This document shows positions 24,918-35,339 of a DNA stretch of 64,000 bases, piece after piece. A program made the translations under genes and the position numbers. Under the pieces are notes generated by a model that saw only the letters and a program-made list of their open reading frames with translations, did not search any database and was not told the DNA's origin. The stretch's first letter is position 1. Every line of letters starts with the position of its first letter. This DNA comes from Actinomadura_C sp036008685 (GTDB taxonomy: Bacteria; Actinomycetota; Actinomycetes; Streptosporangiales; Streptosporangiaceae): NCBI GenBank assembly GCA_036008685.1, contig DASYNF010000108.1, positions 1 to 64,000 on the forward strand. Reading direction: 5' to 3'.

Positions 24918-25035
24918 GTGGCCCGGTCGAAGAAGTTGCAACCGTTCGTCTCTACCGCAGTGCGGCGGGTTCCGGGACGAAGACCCGGGTCGCGTGAGGG
25001 CGCGGCCCGCCGCATCAGCCGAAGGAAGTGCTGCA

Positions 25036-25239
25036 GTGGCTCAGGGAACCGTGAAGTGGTTCAACGCGGAGAAGGGTTACGGCTTCATCGCCGTCGACAA
25101 CGGACCGGATGTGTTCGTTCACTTCTCCGCGATCCAGATGGACGGCTACAAGTCCCTCGAGGACGGACAGCGGGTGGAGTTCGAGGTCACCCAGGGCAAC
25201 AAGGGTCCGCAGGCCGACGCGGTGCGCCTGGTCGGCTGA
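25036..25239 (+). CDS. CspA-family cold-shock protein
   Basis: This 67-residue single cold-shock domain has both RNA-binding motifs, KGYGFIAV (RNP1) and VFVHFSAI (RNP2), and the usual GTVKWFNAEKG head. It is expected to act as an RNA chaperone. The GTG at 25036 follows AAGGAAG. A long leader lies upstream and a hairpin follows 15 bases after the stop, so this looks like a monocistronic unit. Confidence 0.96.
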   Translation: MAQGTVKWFNAEKGYGFIAVDNGPDVFVHFSAIQMDGYKSLEDGQRVEFEVTQGNKGPQADAVRLVG

Positions 25240-25254
25240 CCTCCCGGTCTCCAC

Positions 25255-25287
25255 GGAGGCCCGCCCCCTCACGGGGAGCGGGCCTCC
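25255..25287 (+). terminator. hairpin terminator of the cold-shock gene
   Basis: GGAGGCCCG pairs with CGGGCCTCC (25279-25287), with an additional inner CCC/GGG pairing. It lies 15 bases after the cold-shock stop codon and has no T-tract. Confidence 0.75.
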
Positions 25288-25541
25288 GTCGTCCCGGGGG
25301 CTGTCCCGCCGGGGTCTGTGGTCCTGGCGTCTGTCGTCCGGCTCTGTTGTGCCGAAGTCTGTTGTGCCGGGGAGAGCTGCCCCGGGCGCGTTGCCACGGC
25401 CGCGTCGTCCGGGGCGTGCTGTCTTCCCGGTCCGTGCGCCGCGGCGCTGCGCCGTGCACCGCTCGGAGGACGCCCCCGCTGCTACGGTCGCCCCGACCGT
25501 CACGCTGCGCCCTGCAGCCCGATCACTGGGGGATCAGACCG

Positions 25542-26576
25542 ATGACCGAGCCGACCGGCATGCCGCCGCAGGAGCCGCCGTACGGTCAGGGGCAGCCGCC
25601 GCAGGGTCAGCCGCCGCAGTACGGCCAGCCGCCGCAGGGTCAGCCTCCGCAGTACGGCCAGCCCCAGTACGGGCAGCAGCCGGGCTACGGACAGCCCCAG
25701 TACGGACAGCCCCAGTACGGGCAGCCGCAGTACGGCCGGCCCGTCGACTCCGGCGACCCCCTCGTGAGCGTCGACTACCACGGCTGGTGGGCGCGCGGCG
25801 TCGCCCTCGCGAAGCGCGCGTGGCGCCCGCTCCTGACCCTCCAGCTCCTCGGCGCGGTCGTGACGTTGCTGATCAACGTGGTGCCGGGGTACCGCCGTGC
25901 CCGCGACGCCGCGGCGCTGGCCGACCTCGGGCCCGGTTCGGTGCCCAGCACCGACCCGCTGCAGGCCCTGGGCGAGATCCTGCTGCCCGTCGCGCTGTAC
26001 CCGCTGCAGCTGATCGTCACGTCCCTGGTGGCCCTGGCGAGCGTCTACGTCGTGGTCGCCGCCGCCACGGGGCGGCAGTTCGGCGCGGTGGACGCGCTGC
26101 GCGCGGCCCGCTCGCGTCTCCTGGCGCTCACGGGGTGGGCGTTCCTCAGCGGCCTCGCGATCCTCGCCGGGATCTGCGCGTGTTTCCTGCCGGGCATCTA
26201 CCTCTCGCTGGTCTTCACGCTGCTGGCCCCGGTGGTCGCGTTCGAGCGCGGGACGCCGATACCGCGGTGCTTCCGGCTCTTCCACGCCGACACGGGGGCC
26301 GCGCTGGCGCGGACCGCGACGATCGGTGGCGTGGTGCTCGCGGCCGGCGTCGTCGGCGGTGTGATCACCGCGGTGGTCGTGCTGATCGTGTTCGCGGTCG
26401 GGTCGGGCCTCGGCGCGGTGCTGTTCGCGACGGTCTTCGGCAGCCTGCTGGCCTCGCTCGCCGTCGCCGTGGTCGGCGTCCTGACCGCGCCCCTGACCGT
26501 GCTCACGTACGCCGATCTGCGGGCCCGGACCGAGCCCGTCTCGACTCCGCAGCTGGCCGCCGCGCTCGCCGCCTGA
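25542..26576 (+). CDS. multi-pass membrane protein with PQYG-repeat head
   Basis: This 344-residue protein starts with a cytoplasmic low-complexity region of about 60 residues built from QPPQYGQ and PQYGQ repeats, followed by five or six hydrophobic helices (LLTLQLLGAVVTLLINVVP, LYPLQLIVTSLVALASVYVVV, LTGWAFLSGLAILAGICACF, GGVVLAAGVVGGVITAVVVL, LLASLAVAVVGVLTAPLTVL). The helical part resembles the glycerophosphodiesterase-associated membrane domain family (YDYDRAMLI-like) but with no catalytic domain. Function unknown. It lies directly upstream of the heat-shock-controlled groEL. The ATG at 25542 lacks a strong ribosome site. Confidence 0.72.
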   Translation: MTEPTGMPPQEPPYGQGQPPQGQPPQYGQPPQGQPPQYGQPQYGQQPGYGQPQYGQPQYGQPQYGRPVDSGDPLVSVDYHGWWARGVALAKRAWRPLLTLQLLGAVVTLLINVVPGYRRARDAAALADLGPGSVPSTDPLQALGEILLPVALYPLQLIVTSLVALASVYVVVAAATGRQFGAVDALRAARSRLLALTGWAFLSGLAILAGICACFLPGIYLSLVFTLLAPVVAFERGTPIPRCFRLFHADTGAALARTATIGGVVLAAGVVGGVITAVVVLIVFAVGSGLGAVLFATVFGSLLASLAVAVVGVLTAPLTVLTYADLRARTEPVSTPQLAAALAA

Positions 26577-26590
26577 GAGGCGCCGCGAAT

Positions 26591-26652
26591 CTTGCACTCT
26601 CGGGGTCAGAGTGCTAAACCTTGGACTGGCACTCGGCTCTGTCGAGTGCCAG
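26591..26652 (+). promoter_or_regulatory. two tandem CIRCE operators over a groEL promoter
   Basis: CIRCE 1: CTTGCACTC (26591-26599), 9 bases, GAGTGCTAA (26609-26617); the right arm is perfect and the left arm 7 of 9. CIRCE 2: CTGGCACTC (26626-26634), 9 bases, GAGTGCCAG (26644-26652), with perfectly matched arms. A promoter TTGCAC (26592-26597), 17 bases, TAAACC (26615-26620) is embedded in the first, so HrcA should block it. Confidence 0.85.
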
Positions 26653-26798
26653 GTCGGAGAGGTGAGGTCGCCGGCCGCGACGCGAATGGTGCGCCGTGGG
26701 GCCGGGGCCGTCCGTCGCGGGCACCGACTCCGATCGACAGCTACCGGTGACGTCGCGTGCGACGTCACGGGGTCCATCTCATCGGAGGACACAGACGC

Positions 26799-28424
<1,626 letters not shown>

Positions 28425-28454
28425 GCGAGCCCACGCCGTACGACTGCGCGAGAG

Positions 28455-28482
28455 AGGGGTGGTCCCGACCGGGGCCGCCCCT
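28455..28482 (+). terminator. terminator of groEL
   Basis: AGGGGTGGTCCCG faces CGGGGCCGCCCCT with two G-T pairs, followed by TTTCG. It lies 30 bases after the groEL stop. Confidence 0.75.
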
Positions 28483-28491
28483 TTCGCGTTG

Positions 28492-28525
28492 ATTGCCGCG
28501 CTAGCGCGCGGCGGCTCGCGGGTCG
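28492..28525. repeat. partial copy (A) of the dispersed intergenic repeat
   Basis: This 34-base stretch starting ATTGCCGCGCT and ending GGCGGCTCGCGGGTCG is nearly identical to the first 30 or so bases of the full copy at 60303 and close to that at 50632. Only the 5' part is present. It follows the groEL terminator. Confidence 0.7.
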
Positions 28526-28546
28526 CCCTGAGGGGGCCTGGGAGGT

Positions 28547-28963
28547 TCAGCCTTCGTGGGCGGACGCGCGCACGAGATCGCGTGCACAGGCGAGGTCGAG
28601 CGCCAGCCGCGTCGCGGGGGCCAGCAGGCCCCGCTGTTCCGGGCCTACGAGCACGTATTCGTCCACCTCCGCGCTCGCCGTGAGCGCACCGGTGTGAGCG
28701 GCGGTGAAGCAGGCCATCCGCACCCGGGTCCCGTCAGGGTGGTCGTGTGCGGGAGCCTCGACGACGCCGAGCGGGCGCAACGTGCCGGGCCGCAGCTCGA
28801 CGCCGACCTCCTCGAGCACCTCACGGGACAGCGCGGCCCAGTCGCTCTCTCCGGGACGGCGCTTGCCGCCGGGGAGGTAGAGCAGGTCCCGGCCACGCGC
28901 CCGGACGGCCAGCATCTTGCCGTCCACGACCTGCACCCAGCCGACCACGTCGAGCGTGGACAT
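28547..28963 (-). CDS. NUDIX hydrolase
   Basis: This 138-residue protein carries a full Nudix box: GGKRRPGES followed by REVLEEVGVEL, giving the GX5EX7REUXEEXGU pattern. Nudix enzymes hydrolyse nucleoside diphosphate derivatives; the substrate is not evident, though a role in cleaning damaged nucleotides would fit its XPB helicase neighbour. The ATG is one base after the XPB stop and uses GAGGAGAT within the XPB 3' end as ribosome site, so the two are probably co-translated. Confidence 0.9.
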   Translation of the reverse strand: MSTLDVVGWVQVVDGKMLAVRARGRDLLYLPGGKRRPGESDWAALSREVLEEVGVELRPGTLRPLGVVEAPAHDHPDGTRVRMACFTAAHTGALTASAEVDEYVLVGPEQRGLLAPATRLALDLACARDLVRASAHEG

Positions 28964-28964
28964 C

Positions 28965-30617
28965 TCAGATCTCCTCGCCGGCCAGCACGGCGTCGGAGTC
29001 CACGATGCGATAGGCGTAGCCCTGCTCGGCCAGGAAGCGCTGCCGGCGGGCCGCGTAGTCCTGGTCGAGGGTGTCCCGTGACACGACCGCGTAGAAGCGG
29101 GCACCGGTCCCGGCCGCCTTGGGGCGGAGTACGCGGCCGAGTCGCTGGGCCTCCTCCTGGCGCGATCCGAAGGCGCCGGAGATCTGGATCGCCACGGACG
29201 CCTCGGGAAGGTCGATGGAGAAGTTGGCCACCTTGGAGACGACCAGGCAGGAAAGCTCACCGGAGCGGAAGGCGTCGAACAGCCGCTCGCGTTCCCGGAC
29301 CTTGGTCTCCCCCTTGATGACCGGGGCTCCCAGGCGTTCACCGAGATTGTCGAGCTGGTCGATGTACTGGCCGATGACCAGCGTCTGCTCTCCGGCGTGC
29401 CGCTCGACGAGGGCCTGGACCACATCGTTCTTGGTGTCCGTCGTCGCGCAGAAGCGGTAGCGCTCCTCGGGCTCCGCGGTCGCATAGGCCAGCCGCTCGG
29501 ACTCGGTCAGGGTGACCCGGACCTCGACGCAGTCGGCCGGGGCGATCCAGCCCTGCGTCTCCATCTCCTTCCACGGCACGTCGTAACGCTTCGGGCCGAT
29601 CAGCGAGAAGACGTCACCCTCGCGGCCGTCCTCCCGTACCAGGGTCGCCGTGAGGCCGAGGCGGCGCCGGGCCTGCAGGTCGGCGGTCATCCGGAAGATC
29701 GGCGCGGGGAGCAGGTGCACCTCGTCGTAGACGACCAGCCCCCAGTCACGCGCGTCGAACAGCTCCAGGTGCCGGTAGGTCCCCTGCCTGCGGGTGGTCA
29801 TGATCTGGTACGTGGCGATGGTGACCGGGCGGACCTCTTTCTTGGCCCCCGTGTACTCCCCGATCTCGTCCTCGGTGAGGGACGTCCGCCTGATCAGCTC
29901 CTGCTTCCACTGGTGGGCCGAGACGGTGTTGGTCACCAGGATCAGGGTCGTCGCGCCGGCATGCGCCATCGCGGCCGCCCCGACGATCGTCTTTCCCGCG
30001 CCGCAGGGCAGCACGACCACGCCCGAGCCGCCGTGCCAGAACGCGTCGGCGGCGTGCTTCTGGTAGGGCCGCAGCTCCCAGCCGTCCTCCGCGAGCGTGA
30101 TCGGGTGGGCCTCGCCATCGATGTAGCCGGCCAGGTCCTCCGCGGGCCAGCCCAGCTTGAGCAGCGCCTGCTTGAGCATGCCCCGCTCCGAGGGGTGCAC
30201 CGCGACGGTGTCCTCGTTGACGCGGGCGCCCATGAGCCCCTTGACCTTCCTGGCCCGCAGGACCTCCTCCAGCACCGCCCGGTCGGTCGACACGAGAACG
30301 AGGCCGCAGGTGGGGTGCTTCTCCAGCCGCAGCCGCCCGTACCGGCCCATCGTGTCGGCCACGTCGACCAACAGCGCGTGCGGAACCGGATAACGCGAGA
30401 ACTTGAGGAGCGCGTCGATGACCTGCTCGGCGTCGTGGCCGGCCGCGCGGGCGTTCCACAGCGCGAGCGGCGTCACGCGGTAGGTGTGGACATGCTCGGG
30501 CGCCCGCTCGAGCTCGGCGAACGGGGCGATCTCCCGGCGGCACTGGTCGGCGAGGTCGTGATCCACCTCGAGCAGCAGGGTCTTGTCGGATTGGACGATG
30601 AGCGGACCGTCGGTCAC
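28965..30617 (-). CDS. xpb: DNA repair helicase XPB
   Basis: This 550-residue superfamily-2 helicase is the bacterial XPB/ERCC3 homologue. An N-terminal damage-recognition-like region (residues 1-180, with PLIVQSDKTLLLEVDHDLADQC) precedes the motor: LRPYQKHAADAFW, Walker A LPCGAGKT, DEVH box VYDEVHLLPAP, LGLTATLVREDG, then the second RecA fold with VVSKVANFSIDLPEA and QEEAQRLGRVLRPK. Length matches mycobacterial XPB. The GTG at 30617 has GGAAAGG upstream; a longer frame to 30644 is possible. The XPB-associated gene is close by, separated by a small membrane-protein gene. Confidence 0.95.
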   Translation of the reverse strand: MTDGPLIVQSDKTLLLEVDHDLADQCRREIAPFAELERAPEHVHTYRVTPLALWNARAAGHDAEQVIDALLKFSRYPVPHALLVDVADTMGRYGRLRLEKHPTCGLVLVSTDRAVLEEVLRARKVKGLMGARVNEDTVAVHPSERGMLKQALLKLGWPAEDLAGYIDGEAHPITLAEDGWELRPYQKHAADAFWHGGSGVVVLPCGAGKTIVGAAAMAHAGATTLILVTNTVSAHQWKQELIRRTSLTEDEIGEYTGAKKEVRPVTIATYQIMTTRRQGTYRHLELFDARDWGLVVYDEVHLLPAPIFRMTADLQARRRLGLTATLVREDGREGDVFSLIGPKRYDVPWKEMETQGWIAPADCVEVRVTLTESERLAYATAEPEERYRFCATTDTKNDVVQALVERHAGEQTLVIGQYIDQLDNLGERLGAPVIKGETKVRERERLFDAFRSGELSCLVVSKVANFSIDLPEASVAIQISGAFGSRQEEAQRLGRVLRPKAAGTGARFYAVVSRDTLDQDYAARRQRFLAEQGYAYRIVDSDAVLAGEEI

Positions 30618-30704
30618 TGGCTGCCTTTCCACTGAGGACGACACGTGTGCAACAGCCGAGGACCTCTGTGTCTTCCCGTTCCGTGCCCTCTCGTGGGACC
30701 GGAC

Positions 30705-31133
30705 TCAGAAGCTGGTGTCGGTCCCCGTAGCCGAGACGTCGTTGCCCAGCGTGACCATCAGGATGACATACACGGCGGCGAGCAGGACCGTGATCACGAT
30801 CGATCCGATGAACAGCCCCCAGCTCCACCGTGTGAGCGTCCGCGCCGACCCGGGATCGGTGGTGGACCGGCTCATCGCGATGGCCGAGGTGATCACGCCC
30901 GGGATGGCGAGGAGGTTGCAGCAGACCAGTATCGACACGAGGTTGCAGATCAGTGCCGCGATCGTGGAGCCGCTGGGTCCCGAGGCCGAAGGGACTCCCG
31001 GAGGTCCGTAGCCATGGCCCGGATGGGAGTAGGGATCCTGCCATCCCTGCGGCGTGTGAGCGCCCTGCGGATCCTGGCCGGGCCGGCCATAGGGATCCTG
31101 CCAACCGGGCGGTTGTCCGCCATAGCCACTCAA
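30705..31133 (-). CDS. DUF4190-type small membrane protein
   Basis: This 142-residue protein has a Gly/Pro/Gln-rich cytoplasmic head with WQDPY twice and two membrane helices (STIAALICNLVSILVCCNLLAIPGVITSAIAM and WGLFIGSIVITVLLAAVYVILMV). The layout matches DUF4190 proteins, common in actinobacteria with unknown role. It lies between XPB and its associated protein on the same strand. Confidence 0.8.
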   Translation of the reverse strand: MSGYGGQPPGWQDPYGRPGQDPQGAHTPQGWQDPYSHPGHGYGPPGVPSASGPSGSTIAALICNLVSILVCCNLLAIPGVITSAIAMSRSTTDPGSARTLTRWSWGLFIGSIVITVLLAAVYVILMVTLGNDVSATGTDTSF

Positions 31134-31241
31134 AACGGGCCTCCCTCACAGACTGCGACACGCAGGCTACTACCTCGCCGCCACCAAGAGCCGGAATGGG
31201 CGGAGGATTCTCCGGCCGCCGGTCTCTCCGGCCCTCATCCT

Positions 31242-31287
31242 GCCGTGATCTTGCGGTCGTCCGCGCGAACCGCCGCAAGATCACGGC
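31242..31287 (-). terminator. long perfect inverted repeat after the XPB-associated gene
   Basis: Perfect 15-base arms GCCGTGATCTTGCGG (31242-31256) and CCGCAAGATCACGGC (31273-31287) flank a 16-base loop, starting 20 bases after the stop of the minus-strand gene ending at 31307. A near-identical arm recurs after serC at 50.9 kb. Confidence 0.7.
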
Positions 31288-31306
31288 GCGTGGACGGCGG
31301 GGCCGC

Positions 31307-33661
31307 TCAGGAGAGGCCGGGGTCGGTGCGTTCCACCTCGGCGATGCCGGTGATGCGATGCAGGGCGAAGCGCTGCACGGAGGCGCGCGTGGCGTCGTAG
31401 GCGGTCAGGAAACCACCCTCCACCCGGGCCGGCTCGACGATGCGGCTGGAGGCCTGCCCCTGCTGGTCGAGATAGCCGATCCAGACCCGGGCGCCGCGTT
31501 GGACCGCGCCGCGGAGCTCGTCGACCGTGGCCATCGAGGGCGTACGCGGCGGCGTCGTACGGGGAGCCACGACCCGGGCGGCCTCCTCGCCGGCGCGCAC
31601 GGCCCGTACGGCCGCTGTGATCACCGACCCGCCGGGCGAGAGCCGCGAGGTGTCGGTGGTGGTCTCCTGGTAGAGACGCGCGGATCGCTCGGCGCGATGG
31701 GCGTCGAGCCTGGTGATCACGACGCCGCCCTCCGAGGACTCCGCGACGGGCGCGAACCCCATGGCGCGCAACTCCTCGAGCAGGTCCGGCCGCGGCAGCC
31801 GGGAGGCGATCACGGTCGGCGCGAGCCGGTGCAGCCGCAGCGCTCCGGCCCTCCGGTCCGCGATCAGCTCGTCCAGGGTGGCCGGGTCGTCGGTGCGCAC
31901 GTACGAAGAGGCGATGCCGACCCGCAGGTGGCCGTGCCGGCGGGCGACGTCCTCGATGAGGTAGGACAGCGGCTGGGGGACCGGCGTCGTGGAGTGCCGG
32001 TTCAGCAGATCGGCCAGCTCGGCCGCGGTGCGTCCGGCGTCGAGGGCGCGGCGCACCGACTCGGGGGTGAAGCGGAACACCGTCGCGCCACCGGTCGACT
32101 CGACGTCGGCCATGAGCGCGAGATCCCGGGCCAGCTCGGTGACCAGCGGCCCCGGAGCGACCGCGGTGAGATCGGCCTGGATCAGTACGTGATCGAGGGG
32201 TTCCGGGAGGACCTTGGTCAGCAGGCCCGCCGGATCGTCGCCGGACAGGAGCGCGCGGGCATGGGCCGACAACGCCCCCAGCCCGGTCAGGCCGAGTATC
32301 TCGGCCTCCCGGAGGGTCCACTCGATGAGCCGGTCGCGCACCCGTCGCCCGCGCCGTGGCTCTCCCCAGGCCAGATGCTCGAGTACGGCCTCGGCGCCGG
32401 GCGACGCCGGGGTCCCGGCGAGTGCGCCCAACGTGGCCCTGCGCGTATCGGCGGCGATCGTCCGGACCGATTCGTCGGCGAGCGCGTTGACCGTCTTGTC
32501 CCGGCTGTCGCGCTCTCCGGCCAGCCCGGCGACGCGGTCGGTGCCGAGCCAGGCCGTGACCAGCGCGGTCCATCGCTCCCCGACGTCGCGCGTCCGCCAC
32601 AGGTCGTAGCCCCTGGTCGGCAGCCATTCCCCGTCGGCGTCGCCGGTCCGTGTCAGGAGCCCGGCCGCGTAGGCCACCTCGGCGACCAGCGCCGCGCCCC
32701 ATTGCTCGACGTTCAGCAGGGTCGTGGCCGCCCGTAGGTCACGGATGCCCAGGCCACCGCTGCGCAGGACTCCGGGCGGGTCGATGCCCCATCGTTCGAG
32801 CAGGTCCTCGACCAGGCGGACGAAGGTGAAGGCCTGTCCACCGGCGGTACGGTCGACCAGCTCGGGGGCCCGCACGGGTCCGTCGAGCGGCGGCGGCTCG
32901 GTGGTGAGATCACGGAAGATCCGGCCGCCCCGCAGGTGAAGGGCCACCTCCCGGGGCAGTGTGACCGTACGGTCGTCCGTGGCGGCGAGCAGGCCGCGCG
33001 CCAGCAACCGCTCGATCGGGCTGCCCGCGGTGTCGATGCGCACCGGCCGGCGGGCGTTGTCGACGCGGCCGACCGGCGGGCCCCAGGTGAGCTCGTTCAG
33101 GGCGGCACGAGCCGCGGGGCCCGCGGCCTCGATCAGGTCGGCCGGGTCGCCCAGCCGTCCGGCCAGCATGGTGGCCAGCTCGGCGGGGTCGGCGAACGCC
33201 GTCGGGGTGGGGAGTCCCAGCGCGTCGATGAGCTCGCGTAGCCGGTCGGCGGGATAGGAGGCGAAGGCCTCGCGTGCGGGCGGGCCCAGACCGGCCGGAT
33301 GCGGAAACGCCTGGCGCACCCCCGGAGCGGTGCGCAACCCGTCCGGTCCACCCCAGGTCAGGCCACTGGCGCGGAGGCGGTGGATCACCGCCTCGACCGC
33401 GCTCTCGGCCACTCCGGGGAGCCGGGCCATGAGGGCCTGCCAGGCCACCGGCTGCGGGGAGATGATCAACGTCTCCAGGACGTTGAGGGTGAACTGGTCC
33501 AGCCGGTCCAGTGCTCGCGAGACCGAGGGCGTCGCCGCGGCCCGGGCCGCCAGCGCGCCGATATCGGCGGGGACGGGGATGACCAACTCCGGCCGCAGGG
33601 CGAGCATGGTGCGCAACTCCTGGTCATCGCGCGCTCGCAACCAATCCGCGTAGGAGTCCAT
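31307..33661 (-). CDS. XPB-associated protein (XPB/Ssl2-like N-terminal domain)
   Basis: This 784-residue protein belongs to the actinobacterial helicase-associated family found beside XPB. It begins DSYADWLRARDDQELRTMLALRPELV, typical of the family, has a long middle region of winged-helix-like repeats, and contains a Helicase_C_3/XPB-Ssl2-like segment near residues 450-580 (PLDHVLIQADLTAVAPGPL, VFRFTPESVRRALDAG). The C-terminal part (RGARVWIGYLDQQGQASSRIVEP) resembles a WYL-like fold. No Walker motifs are seen, so it is probably a partner rather than a helicase. Confidence 0.85.
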   Translation of the reverse strand: MDSYADWLRARDDQELRTMLALRPELVIPVPADIGALAARAAATPSVSRALDRLDQFTLNVLETLIISPQPVAWQALMARLPGVAESAVEAVIHRLRASGLTWGGPDGLRTAPGVRQAFPHPAGLGPPAREAFASYPADRLRELIDALGLPTPTAFADPAELATMLAGRLGDPADLIEAAGPAARAALNELTWGPPVGRVDNARRPVRIDTAGSPIERLLARGLLAATDDRTVTLPREVALHLRGGRIFRDLTTEPPPLDGPVRAPELVDRTAGGQAFTFVRLVEDLLERWGIDPPGVLRSGGLGIRDLRAATTLLNVEQWGAALVAEVAYAAGLLTRTGDADGEWLPTRGYDLWRTRDVGERWTALVTAWLGTDRVAGLAGERDSRDKTVNALADESVRTIAADTRRATLGALAGTPASPGAEAVLEHLAWGEPRRGRRVRDRLIEWTLREAEILGLTGLGALSAHARALLSGDDPAGLLTKVLPEPLDHVLIQADLTAVAPGPLVTELARDLALMADVESTGGATVFRFTPESVRRALDAGRTAAELADLLNRHSTTPVPQPLSYLIEDVARRHGHLRVGIASSYVRTDDPATLDELIADRRAGALRLHRLAPTVIASRLPRPDLLEELRAMGFAPVAESSEGGVVITRLDAHRAERSARLYQETTTDTSRLSPGGSVITAAVRAVRAGEEAARVVAPRTTPPRTPSMATVDELRGAVQRGARVWIGYLDQQGQASSRIVEPARVEGGFLTAYDATRASVQRFALHRITGIAEVERTDPGLS

Positions 33662-33827
33662 CCGTACAAACTAACCGGGCCGTGACGGTCTCTGGTGCGG
33701 CAGTGCCACCTCATGGACGGAAGCGCCGATCGGTCCGTCCCAGACGATCCCGGCCGGACGGCCGGTCTCACAGGTCCGCGGCGGACGTCGAGAGCGCGCT
33801 CACCGCGGGCGGGCGGCTCCGGAGCGG

Positions 33828-34442
33828 TCAGGCCGGTGTCCGGTCGACGGTGACGAGGCCGAGGGCCAGGCGGGCCCAGGCGGCCACGAAGCGCTGTTCG
33901 TCGATGCGCTTGGGCGGCTCGTAGAGCGACTCGTTGGCCAGCCAGTAGTTGACCACGGCACCGCCGAGGATGGAGGCGATGGCGGCCCAGTCCTCATCGG
34001 CGTGTGCGAACTCGGGCTGTGCGGCCAGCCATGTCGCGATGCCGTCATAGAGCGGGTTGACGATGCCCTCGCGCATTTCGGCCACCAGGTCGGGGAACTG
34101 ATCGAGATCGCGGAACAGCACCCTGATCAGGTCCTGCTCCTCCCGCATCTTGGCCAGGCCGACCTGGCAGGCGAGGCTCAGGCGTGACGCCAGCGGTTGG
34201 TCGTGCAGCGCACCGGCCTGCTGCAGGTAGGTGCTGAGCTGTTCGCGGGTCCGGGCGATGTGCTCCCGGATCGCGGCACCGAGCACTTCCTCCTTGGACC
34301 GGAAATGCCGGTAAAGGCCACCCGCGCCGGGCGACAGGCCCGAGGCCGCCTCGATCTCGGCCACGGAGGTGGCGGCATAGCCGCGATCGGCGAACAGCCG
34401 GAGCGCCTCGGCCACGATCCGCTCGCGCGTGGATCTCGTCAT
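33828..34442 (-). CDS. TetR/AcrR family transcriptional regulator
   Basis: This 204-residue regulator has a clear TetR DNA-binding domain: STRERIVAEALRLFADRGYAATSVAEIEAASGLSPGAGGLYRHFRSKEEVL. The ligand domain contains LIRVLFRDLDQFPDLVAEM and is typical in length. The ATG at 34442 follows GGAGG at about 9 bases. No obvious target gene is adjacent; the divergent neighbour is an acetyltransferase-like gene 270 bases away. Confidence 0.92.
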   Translation of the reverse strand: MTRSTRERIVAEALRLFADRGYAATSVAEIEAASGLSPGAGGLYRHFRSKEEVLGAAIREHIARTREQLSTYLQQAGALHDQPLASRLSLACQVGLAKMREEQDLIRVLFRDLDQFPDLVAEMREGIVNPLYDGIATWLAAQPEFAHADEDWAAIASILGGAVVNYWLANESLYEPPKRIDEQRFVAAWARLALGLVTVDRTPA

Positions 34443-34712
34443 GGTTTTCTGCCTCCGGCAAGACACTACTGCTGTCGCGGGAGACTTTTACCCGCGAGCC
34501 GGCTCGGTCGCGTGATCCTTGACATATGCGTCCACGGGCTCGGTGACTCGCGGCCCGGATAAGCCCGCGGCGAGGCCGGGAACTCCGGACGGCACCGCCC
34601 TGTATTGCGCTCGCACGGACTATCGCGCGCGGTTGCTGCGGCGATCTCCCGTGGCCGGCCATCGGAGCACTAGAGTTTCGGCACCGCATCCCTGCCGATG
34701 AAAGGGGTCGAT

Positions 34713-35255
34713 GTGGCCTTCCTGCCCGAAGACTTCGTTGTGCCCACATTGGTCGCCGGATTGCGATTCAGAATTCGGCCCATCACCGTGCACGACGTCG
34801 TGAAGACCTACGACGCGATCATGACCAGCCGGGACCGGCTCCGGGAGCATTTCGGCGGCGCCGCGGGATGGCCGCGCGAGGAGCCGGCCGGCCGGCCGGA
34901 GCTCACGCTGGAGGAGGTCCTCGTCGATCTGGCCTGGCGTCAGCGGGAGGGTGAACTCCGGCGTTCGTTCAGCTTCGCGGTCCTCACGACCGACGAGGCG
35001 CGTCTGCTCGGCTCCGTCCGTATCGATCCGCCGGCCAGGCCCGGCGCGGACGCCGAGACGACCTTCTGGGTGCGCGGTGACGAGGACGGCTCGAATGTGG
35101 AGGAGGAACTCGAGGAGTTCGTCCGCGAGTGGGTGACGACCACCTGGCCGTTCACGACCGTGCGTTTTCCCGGACGGGACATCTCATGGGAGGACTGGCA
35201 CGCGCTGCCGTCGATCGACCGCGGAGACGCGCCGGCCATCATCCACCCGGTGTGA
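34713..35255 (+). CDS. GNAT-like acetyltransferase family protein
   Basis: This 180-residue protein starts MAFLPEDFVVPTLVAG and contains RFRIRPITVHDVVKTYDAI, FSFAVLTTDEARLLGSVRIDPP and TTFWVRGDEDGSNVEEELEEFVREWV. The pattern fits a divergent GNAT fold but the canonical R/Q-x-x-G-x-G/A loop is not clear, so catalysis is uncertain. GTG 34713 with AAAGGGG upstream is preferred to the ATG at 34698. Confidence 0.65.
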   Translation: MAFLPEDFVVPTLVAGLRFRIRPITVHDVVKTYDAIMTSRDRLREHFGGAAGWPREEPAGRPELTLEEVLVDLAWRQREGELRRSFSFAVLTTDEARLLGSVRIDPPARPGADAETTFWVRGDEDGSNVEEELEEFVREWVTTTWPFTTVRFPGRDISWEDWHALPSIDRGDAPAIIHPV

Positions 35256-35339
35256 CCCGCCGGCGTGATCCGGCGGGCATGTCCCACGGCGCCCCTCGCC
35301 CCGGCGTCCCCGCCGGCCGGGCCGGCACCCCGGCCACCG

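Noticed and set aside
33662..33827. Small gene between the XPB-associated gene and the TetR-type gene
   Set aside because: The open frames here overlap one of the neighbours and have no ribosome site.
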